45,023 nucleotides of DNA from a virus, in the IMG/VR virus record IMGVR_UViG_3300021197_001204, positions 1 to 45,023 of that record; one strand, written 5' to 3'. This document shows positions 38,608-45,023 of the stretch, piece after piece. Under the pieces are notes generated by a model. It had not been told where the DNA came from. It saw only the letters and a list, made by a program, of their open reading frames with translations, and did not search any database. Both the position numbers and the translations under genes were made by a program. Numbering within the stretch: the first letter of the stretch is position 1; each line of letters opens with the position of its first letter.

Positions 38608-41600
38608 CTGATTTGGTTGAACAACCTATTGAAGAACCTACTGAAGAACCTTTAGTAGAAACAAAGCAAAACGAGGAAGATTTTAACAAACCTCGTAATA
38701 CCGAAAGAATAACTCCAGAAATTGATGAATCAGTATCTGATGCTTTATTTAGGCAATTTGATACACAAACAGGAATGTTTGGAAAAGAGGGAGAACATTA
38801 TGGCAAATCAGCTATGCAAATGCTTCCTATATGGATGGAAGTAAAAAATAAAACAGATGATCCAGAAATTGACAACCTTATCTATCTTTTTCAAAAACGT
38901 GCAGAATCAGATAAACCAGAAAAATCTATCGGAGAATTAATTTCTGATGGTTCATACGGTGCTATTAAGAGTCTTTTTAATAGTGCTATTGACACTGGAA
39001 GAACTGCTATAGAAACAGTACCTGAAAGAGTTGTAGAAGGTCTTTATAACACTGTTAAAACTCCTATAAATAGTGCTATAGAAGCTATGTTATTTACTGC
39101 TGGCATGAGTATAACCAAAGATGAAAATGGTTATGCAGTCAGTATTGCACCTATAGGTAAAACTTTTCCTGCTAGTAACATAGATCAAGAATTCTTTGAA
39201 GATGCAGATGTAGGGTCAAATTATCAACCCAAGGGTCTAGGTACTCAACTCATGGCAGATGTAGGAGTAGGAACTGCTGAGTATTTACTTGGTAGTGCTG
39301 CTCTTAAACAAGTGAAGTACTTTGATGATGCAGTAAGTGGTATCAAAACTTTAGCGAGTACTACTGCTGGATCTACACTTATTGGTCAAGAAGAAAACCA
39401 AGTATTACCCCAGTTCAACAATCTTATTGCAGATGCAATGGTTGGCATGGGTGCATCTGAGGATGCCGTAGCAGGACTTAGGGTTGCCAAGAGTAGCAAC
39501 GAATTTGAAAGGCTTATCAGACAGGCATCTAACGGTGTATTTGAAGGAGTTATAGGAGAGTCCTTTACTAGATTTATCGTTAAATATGGTACAGATGCGT
39601 TCAAATTCTTTGATGAATACTTTGGTGTACTCAAGAGATCTGATGAGGAAAAAGAACTTCTCAGGTATCAAATGAACGATCTTGAAAAAGGAGTAGGATC
39701 ATTCTGGAAAAACGTAACAGATGAGTTTAAAGAGCTTTATCCTAAGAAACCAGAGGATCGAGTAATACCCAAAGAGGAGACTCCTTTTACCAGATTAAAA
39801 CAAGCCTTAGATGAAGTAGATCCTAAGTCAGAAACAGGAGAAGAAGTACTTACTGAAAATATTCCTAAACCAAAAGCTATTAAAAAGATAAATCTACCTA
39901 AAGAAACTACTCTTACAGATAAAGAAATACATACTTATAAGTTTCCTCAAAAAATTACAGCTAAATTAACTGCTAATAGAGATATAGAACAAGGAACTGT
40001 AGTTGAAGCAAGACCTACTATTGGAGAAGGAGATAAATTATCTAGGGAAAACGGAGATAAACTTAATCTTATTACTGTTCATAAAGCAAGTGGAGGTAAA
40101 AGCGTAGGAGGTGCTTTAGGTTATGATCGTGCAGTTACTCTTAAAAATGTTGAATTTAAAATTAACCAAGAAGCAAGGTACTCAATAGCATCTGGGCAAT
40201 CTACTAAGTATCCCATGATGACTGCAAGAGGAGAGATCCAACAAGTAGAAGCAAAGTTTAATGGTATTGAAGCTAATTTTAATCCTAAGAAAGATCACCT
40301 TCCCAGAATAGTAGAAACAGGACATGCCGTAAGATCCGCAGAAGAAGCAGTGCTTGTAGACCAAAGAATACTTCTTAGAGGTAAGATTACCTATTGGGAT
40401 GAAGCATCTGCACCTAAACCACTTAACCAAGCAGATGTAGAAGGAATTGAATCAAAAAGATTAGCTACTTTTACAAAGACTCATGAACAAAGGGCAGACG
40501 GTAAGTGGTACAACAAAAAGACAGGAAAAGAAAAAGAAAATGTGCCGTTAGAATGGAGGGAAACTACTTCAGAAACAATCTTTAGACCTTCTGAGACACC
40601 TAAAAGTACTGGGAAAAAAGGTGTAAAAAATAAAAAACCATTAAAAGAACTTCCGTTTACTCCAAATGACTTAGGAAACTACTACAAACCTGGACAAGTT
40701 AATTTTGAGGATACTCCATTAATTAACCTTAAAAATGTAGAGAGTTCAGATGAAATGAAGCAAGCATTAAATGATGCTGCTTCTATGTATGAAAATAAAC
40801 TTGGTCCTTGGAAGAATGATAAATTAACAAATGACCAAGTAATTGTTGCTGCAGGACACGCACGGAAACATATAGAGCAAATGCTTGGGTCTGAAAATAT
40901 AGATCCCTTTATTCTTAGTCTTGCTAATACAACTGAGGGTATGCCTGTGATGACCTTGGTTGTCAGGGATTACCTATTAGATATTACTGGTGGACTTCAA
41001 AGATTCGGTAAGAAAATCGATGATATGCACCTTGCTTATAACAAAGGAGATGGACCAGAAGTTCCTAAAGCAATGCAAGCAGAGTTTCTTAGGGAACAAC
41101 TTAGATTTCTTAATATGTCTCAGATTATTAGAGGAATCGGGAAAGACTTTGGTAGATCACTTCAAGCCTACAACATAATGGCTAAAGAAGGTGCAGAAAG
41201 AGTTAAACAGATTGAAGCTATGCTAATGGATGGAGCAGATAACAGTGCTCTTAATGTCCTAGAATTAGCAAGTATGATCGGATCTATGAAGCATCCTGAA
41301 GGGATCGCAAAAGTACTTGGTAGGAGTAAAGTAAAGAAAACTTTTGATGCTCTCCAGTACATAGCTATCAATGGGTTCCTTAGTTCATTTACAGATGATG
41401 CCGTGAACCTCACTGCTAACATGGCATTCTATAAGATGACGATCCTTGAGGATTACATGATGGCATCCATGAATACCATTGAAAAAGGTATTGGGTTAAA
41501 GGGTGGAGGAATGCAGTGGGATGAAGTACGTGCAGGAGATTTTGGGACATTACAAGCCTATTGGGAAATGTTCCAAAGTGACTACCGTTACCAAGGAAGA

Positions 41601-43589
41601 AGTCCTCTTGCTGCTGGTGCTAGAGCATTCAGAGATCTACCACAGAATCCAAAGCAAGCTCATGAAATGGTCAATACATTTAATACAGATCAACAAGCAT
41701 CTGAAAAGTTCATGGGAATGGCATTATCAGATCAGTTCTCTGCATCTGGGTTTGGAATGGAGAATACTGGAAAACCTCTTAATCAAATGGTTAGAGGACT
41801 AACAAATGCCACAGGGTTTGCTATAGGAACCCCCGGACGTACCCTTCTTGCAGGAGATCAATTTTCAAGAGTCTTTTTCTACAGACGAGCACTCCACATG
41901 CTTGCAATGAACCGTGCGGTAAAGTCAGGAGCAAAAGGACTTGAGAGATACACAATGTATCATGATTTAATTAAGAATCTCCCAGAAGACTTGGATTCTG
42001 CTGCCCAAGATCTTGCACATGTGCAATTATTGCAGGAAGAGTTTAAGCCTGGTGGATTTATGGATAAATTTGAAAAATCAAGGAGATCCAAATTCAATGA
42101 TATTGATCGTAGTTTTGCAGAAAACCTCGGTGCAAATATGCTTACCTCCTACATCCAATCTAAAAATCCTTTTCTTAAAACTTTATTTAATGCTTTTAAA
42201 CAAAGTGTTTACGAAAGAGGACCAAATGCATTTATAAGAATGGGATTAAATCCTAAAAAAATGCTTAATGATCCTAGATATCGTCAATTAATGATGGCAC
42301 GAGGGTTAAGTGGATCAACTCTGTTAGTAATGGGATATGGAGCATCCCAAGGATTAAACTTTGGTGAAAATGATGAAGTAGAAATGCAATTGAAAACTGG
42401 AGGATTACATTCAACTTACTCTAGAGACTTTGTATATCAATCAAGAAGACTTCCTCCTACTTTAGACTTTACAAACAAAACCACTGGAGAAACTACAACT
42501 TTTCCAATAGGTAGAGGAGATCCCTTTATCACCTTTATTACCATAGGTGGTGCAGTAGGTGAGTATGTGGAGCTAGAAAACCAAATTAACTCTATGCGAA
42601 TACCGGGGGATTCAGAGACTGCAAATATACTTGAAGAAGAAAACTACTACAGATTGTATTGGAGTCTTGGATCTCTTGCTCTTGATAAGTCAATGATGAA
42701 AGGAATAAGAGATACTTTTGAAGCACTTAATCCTATGGGGCCAGGGTTTGATCCTAGTAAAGAAGTAGCAAATTATGCTGGTTATTTAAATCCTGCTCAG
42801 AGTGCTTTTTCAAGTATGAGAAGGAACGTACAAAAGGCTACTTCAGATAACATTACTTTAAAGGATATTCCTAAGTACACCTTGGAAAAAGGAGCAGATA
42901 ATGCCACCAGTTATGTAGGTGCAGGAACATTCATGCCAAACCTTACTGATGAGCAAATTAAAAAGATAAGTTTTGGCTTAAGAGTTTGGGAAAACTTAAA
43001 GATGGATTTTGCTCAGAAGAATATTTTTAGTAAAGATCCACAAACAGGAATAATTAAGCCATTAGCAGGAGCAACTGCGGTATTAGATATGGAAGGTAAT
43101 GTGGCTCGATTACATGATGTTGCAGAACCTCTTCATAAGAAACTCTTAAAGCAAATGTTCATACCTTGGCATTCCAGAAAAGTAAAAGAGTCAACTACAG
43201 ATTTTTTAACGTATAATCTTAAAATTCCTTTTGAGCATCCTAAGAGATGGAAAAACAAAATAGTAGGTGGATATAAAATCCCACTTAACTATAAACAAAG
43301 GTATGAATGGGCAGTAGAATTTGGTAAGCTAAATCGCAAAACAATTGGTGATGTTCCAATTTACAAGGACTTTGCTAATCAATGGAAAAAGAAACAAAAA
43401 CCAGATCCAATATTAATTGAATCATTTCACAAAAAAATACATAAGCGATTAAATGATAATAAAGATGATGCTTTTAAACTTATGTATATAAAGTACCCAG
43501 AACTTCTTCTTAAGGTTAAAGAAAAAGAAAAAGCAGGAAAAAAGCAAAAAGACAAAGGATTTATAAAGAAACTCTTAGAAGCATTTTAA
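38604..43589 (+). CDS. Internal virion protein D (T7 gp16-like ejection protein)
   Basis: 1661 residues, somewhat longer than T7 gp16 (1318). The C-terminal half has helical segments typical of the family (GTPGRTLLAGDQFSRVFFYR, then FMDKFEKSRRSKFNDIDRSF and PFLKTLFNAFKQSVYERGPN). The classic lytic transglycosylase motif at the T7 N-terminus is not obvious, although YGKSAMQMLP near residue 66 could be a degenerate trace. Residues of about 443-626 look like a separate beta-rich domain. The protein would complete the inner-membrane part of the DNA channel and drive DNA entry. Confidence 0.85.
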   Translation: MTDLVEQPIEEPTEEPLVETKQNEEDFNKPRNTERITPEIDESVSDALFRQFDTQTGMFGKEGEHYGKSAMQMLPIWMEVKNKTDDPEIDNLIYLFQKRAESDKPEKSIGELISDGSYGAIKSLFNSAIDTGRTAIETVPERVVEGLYNTVKTPINSAIEAMLFTAGMSITKDENGYAVSIAPIGKTFPASNIDQEFFEDADVGSNYQPKGLGTQLMADVGVGTAEYLLGSAALKQVKYFDDAVSGIKTLASTTAGSTLIGQEENQVLPQFNNLIADAMVGMGASEDAVAGLRVAKSSNEFERLIRQASNGVFEGVIGESFTRFIVKYGTDAFKFFDEYFGVLKRSDEEKELLRYQMNDLEKGVGSFWKNVTDEFKELYPKKPEDRVIPKEETPFTRLKQALDEVDPKSETGEEVLTENIPKPKAIKKINLPKETTLTDKEIHTYKFPQKITAKLTANRDIEQGTVVEARPTIGEGDKLSRENGDKLNLITVHKASGGKSVGGALGYDRAVTLKNVEFKINQEARYSIASGQSTKYPMMTARGEIQQVEAKFNGIEANFNPKKDHLPRIVETGHAVRSAEEAVLVDQRILLRGKITYWDEASAPKPLNQADVEGIESKRLATFTKTHEQRADGKWYNKKTGKEKENVPLEWRETTSETIFRPSETPKSTGKKGVKNKKPLKELPFTPNDLGNYYKPGQVNFEDTPLINLKNVESSDEMKQALNDAASMYENKLGPWKNDKLTNDQVIVAAGHARKHIEQMLGSENIDPFILSLANTTEGMPVMTLVVRDYLLDITGGLQRFGKKIDDMHLAYNKGDGPEVPKAMQAEFLREQLRFLNMSQIIRGIGKDFGRSLQAYNIMAKEGAERVKQIEAMLMDGADNSALNVLELASMIGSMKHPEGIAKVLGRSKVKKTFDALQYIAINGFLSSFTDDAVNLTANMAFYKMTILEDYMMASMNTIEKGIGLKGGGMQWDEVRAGDFGTLQAYWEMFQSDYRYQGRSPLAAGARAFRDLPQNPKQAHEMVNTFNTDQQASEKFMGMALSDQFSASGFGMENTGKPLNQMVRGLTNATGFAIGTPGRTLLAGDQFSRVFFYRRALHMLAMNRAVKSGAKGLERYTMYHDLIKNLPEDLDSAAQDLAHVQLLQEEFKPGGFMDKFEKSRRSKFNDIDRSFAENLGANMLTSYIQSKNPFLKTLFNAFKQSVYERGPNAFIRMGLNPKKMLNDPRYRQLMMARGLSGSTLLVMGYGASQGLNFGENDEVEMQLKTGGLHSTYSRDFVYQSRRLPPTLDFTNKTTGETTTFPIGRGDPFITFITIGGAVGEYVELENQINSMRIPGDSETANILEEENYYRLYWSLGSLALDKSMMKGIRDTFEALNPMGPGFDPSKEVANYAGYLNPAQSAFSSMRRNVQKATSDNITLKDIPKYTLEKGADNATSYVGAGTFMPNLTDEQIKKISFGLRVWENLKMDFAQKNIFSKDPQTGIIKPLAGATAVLDMEGNVARLHDVAEPLHKKLLKQMFIPWHSRKVKESTTDFLTYNLKIPFEHPKRWKNKIVGGYKIPLNYKQRYEWAVEFGKLNRKTIGDVPIYKDFANQWKKKQKPDPILIESFHKKIHKRLNDNKDDAFKLMYIKYPELLLKVKEKEKAGKKQKDKGFIKKLLEAF

Positions 43590-43592
43590 CCC

Positions 43593-44492
43593 ATGCCAAC
43601 ACCAGCCCAAACAGGACCATTTAGTTACGATGAGTACACTTTTTCTAGCTCAAGTAATAATAGAACCCTGACAATTAATAAATCTACATTTGATACATCA
43701 GTAGGAGAAGTACTTGAAGTCTATGTAGCAGGGACTCTCCTTGATTCAACTAATGCTACCGCAGGGTACGCACAATACACGGTAAACACTAATAAAACTC
43801 AGGTAACAATCAACGGAAGTGTATCTATTACAGATAATGCAAGAATACTCCTACAACGTGTATCAAATCGAACTACTAAAACAGTAGATTTTCAACCTGG
43901 ATCTGTAATTAGAGAAGCAGATCTTGACGGTGCTAATAACCAAATTTTCCGTATTGCTCAAGAAGCAATTGATACTGCTAAAGATGCAATGCCTAAGACT
44001 CCATCGGGAGACTTTGATGCATCTAATAACAAATTGATTAACCTTGGTTACCCTAGTGCTTCTACAGATGGAGCAACTAAATCTTATGTTGATGCAATAG
44101 CTTCAGGAACAGGACAAAACTTAGTCTCTGATAGTGGTACTTTTACTCTTACTAATAAAACAATAGATGTAGATAGTAATACTGTATCTAACATTGAAGT
44201 AGATAACCTTAAATCTGGAGTACTTGATACTGATCTTAGTAGTGTTTCAGGTAGCGATAATACTCTTGCTTCAGCTAAAGCAATTAAGACTTATGTTGAC
44301 ACTCAAGTTGATACAAAAGACCAACTATCAGAACTTGATGATACTGAATTTACAAGTTTAGCTGATAACCATGTTTTGTCTTATCATAATTCAAGTAGTA
44401 AATGGAAAAACCAAACACCATCAGATGCAGGATTAGCATCTAGTAGTGATGCACTTTCAAACGCAATTATCATGTCAATAGCTTTAGGATAA
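43593..44492 (+). CDS. Tail fibre protein with T7 gp17-like N-terminal domain
   Basis: 299 residues. The first ~150 match the T7 gp17 N-terminal tail-binding domain: GPFSYDEYTFSSSSNNRTLT, then VYVAGTLLDSTNATAGYAQY and FQPGSVIREADLDGANNQIF. Next comes a short fibre shaft (DASNNKLINLGYPSAST, TKSYVDAIASGTG) with repeated N/T/D-rich turns. It lacks a large receptor-binding tip, so the distal part is probably made by the next genes as separate proteins. Confidence 0.88.
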   Translation: MPTPAQTGPFSYDEYTFSSSSNNRTLTINKSTFDTSVGEVLEVYVAGTLLDSTNATAGYAQYTVNTNKTQVTINGSVSITDNARILLQRVSNRTTKTVDFQPGSVIREADLDGANNQIFRIAQEAIDTAKDAMPKTPSGDFDASNNKLINLGYPSASTDGATKSYVDAIASGTGQNLVSDSGTFTLTNKTIDVDSNTVSNIEVDNLKSGVLDTDLSSVSGSDNTLASAKAIKTYVDTQVDTKDQLSELDDTEFTSLADNHVLSYHNSSSKWKNQTPSDAGLASSSDALSNAIIMSIALG

Positions 44493-44494
44493 TC

Positions 44495-44866
44495 ATGTCA
44501 AAATTTGTAAATATTATTAAAAATGGTGTAGCTACTACCAATATAATTGATGCTCAAAGTGATGCTGCAAAAATAGGAGATCTTTCAGCAATATCTACTG
44601 ATAAAGGTCACGTATTAATTGGTCTTAATATAGCCAATACTCATGCTACTGAAAATGTAACTATAGATGTGGCAATAGCTAACGCAGCTGGTACTCCTCA
44701 TACAATAGCAGGGTACATTGGAAAGAATGTAGTTGTACCTCCAGGGGGTAATGTTGAACTTGTAGATGGAAAAATTGTTCTTAATGTAACTACCCAACAA
44801 TTAAGAGCTAAAAAAGGATCAGAGGGTTCCGCAGATATTATTGTTTCAGTATTGGAGAACGCATAA
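44495..44866 (+). CDS. Small beta-rich virion protein, likely fibre-associated
   Basis: 123 residues beginning two bases after the fibre stop. It is predicted to be all beta (HVLIGLNIANTHATENVTID, then YIGKNVVVPPGGNVELVDGK and IVLNVTTQQLRAKKGSEGSA). Proteins of this kind, with a V-P-P-G-G turn and a QLR-A-K end, are common beside marine phage fibres and may decorate the fibre or baseplate. Function is inferred from fold and place. Confidence 0.6.
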   Translation: MSKFVNIIKNGVATTNIIDAQSDAAKIGDLSAISTDKGHVLIGLNIANTHATENVTIDVAIANAAGTPHTIAGYIGKNVVVPPGGNVELVDGKIVLNVTTQQLRAKKGSEGSADIIVSVLENA

Positions 44867-45023
44867 ATGAAAAGACAAGGAAACGGAAGTATAACCCAAG
44901 GAAACTTTACACCCTTACAAACAGATAGTAGTGGTATTACTGGTCATGTTTCTAGCACTTTATCGGGTGTACTAAGAAACCCTAAAACTATTAATTCTGC
45001 TGTAACAATAAGTGCAGATGAGA
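44867..45023 (+). CDS. N-terminal fragment of a fibre-like protein, cut by the window end
   Basis: An ATG at 44867, right after the previous TAA, opens a frame that runs off the end. It gives 52 residues beginning MKRQGNGSITQGNFTPLQTD and continuing with INSAVTISADE, a pattern of trimeric fibre shafts. It continues the fibre block that resumes at base 1 of the window, with an unknown amount missing between. Confidence 0.55.
   Translation, partial: MKRQGNGSITQGNFTPLQTDSSGITGHVSSTLSGVLRNPKTINSAVTISADE

Noticed and set aside
38604-38900. Lytic transglycosylase domain at the start of the gp16-like protein
   Set aside because: YGKSAMQMLP slightly recalls the S-x-x-GLMQ motif, but the expected Glu context and following motifs could not be traced, so the domain is not claimed.
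1-45023. CRISPR array
   Set aside because: No regularly spaced identical repeats of 24-40 bases with unique spacers were found. The tandem repeat at 25705-25800 is coding and has no spacers.
1-45023. Insertion sequence or transposase
   Set aside because: No DDE or HUH transposase-like protein is present. The 19-bp inverted repeat at 6134/7035 encloses no transposase-like gene, and no flanking target duplication was noticed.

Overview
The window is most of the genome of a T7-like podovirus (Autographivirales), read almost entirely from the + strand. It has the full T7 set: single-subunit RNA polymerase, SSB, endonuclease I, primase-helicase, family A DNA polymerase, 5'-3' exonuclease, portal, scaffold, capsid, tail tubular proteins A and B, four internal virion proteins, tail fibre and terminase. 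Four further traits suggest a temperate marine phage close to the HTVC019P-like pelagiphages of SAR11 bacteria. These are strong AT richness, a tyrosine integrase beside a copied 5' half of tRNA-Leu(UAG) just upstream of the RNA polymerase gene, a B12-dependent ribonucleotide reductase, and many tiny genes. The genus and host are inference from gene order and gene content.

The sequence is opened inside the tail-fibre region. The last genes (43593-45023) and the first genes (1-1856) belong to one fibre/adsorption block with a missing piece between them. Reading from the start: (1) 1-1856, alternating fibre-like and small chaperone-like genes; (2) 1853-3507, lysis module with holin-like membrane proteins and an M15 peptidase; (3) 3500-6139, packaging module with small and large terminase, interrupted by a small membrane protein, a Cys-rich microprotein and a Na+/phosphate cotransporter domain protein; (4) 6158-7259, a phage promoter, one small gene and a long noncoding, dyad-rich stretch that sits where T7 has its right-end promoter and concatemer junction; (5) 7260-12490, an island of small early genes of mostly unknown function plus a C5 cytosine methyltransferase; (6) 12491-14306, lysogeny module with a MarR-like regulator, integrase and attP; (7) 14299-25109, RNA polymerase, replication and nucleotide metabolism; (8) 25130-45023, virion assembly, ejection proteins and tail fibre.

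Two near-identical 29-bp sequences with the core TTGCCCTATAGAGGAA lie before the gene after the large terminase and before the SSB gene. They are the best candidates for promoters of the phage's own RNA polymerase. A strong hairpin terminator follows the capsid gene, as in T7. The working model is that early genes, the regulator, integrase and RNA polymerase are read by host polymerase. The phage polymerase then reads the replication and virion genes rightward. Integration at tRNA-Leu offers the alternative lysogenic route.

The most unusual elements are the Na/Pi cotransporter half-protein between the terminase subunits, the 19-bp inverted repeat bracketing the junction region, the helically phased TGTGTCA repeats around attP, a pair of microproteins with the same C-x2-C-x4-C-x-C core, an HhH-GPD-like early protein, and a MarR-like candidate lysogeny regulator.
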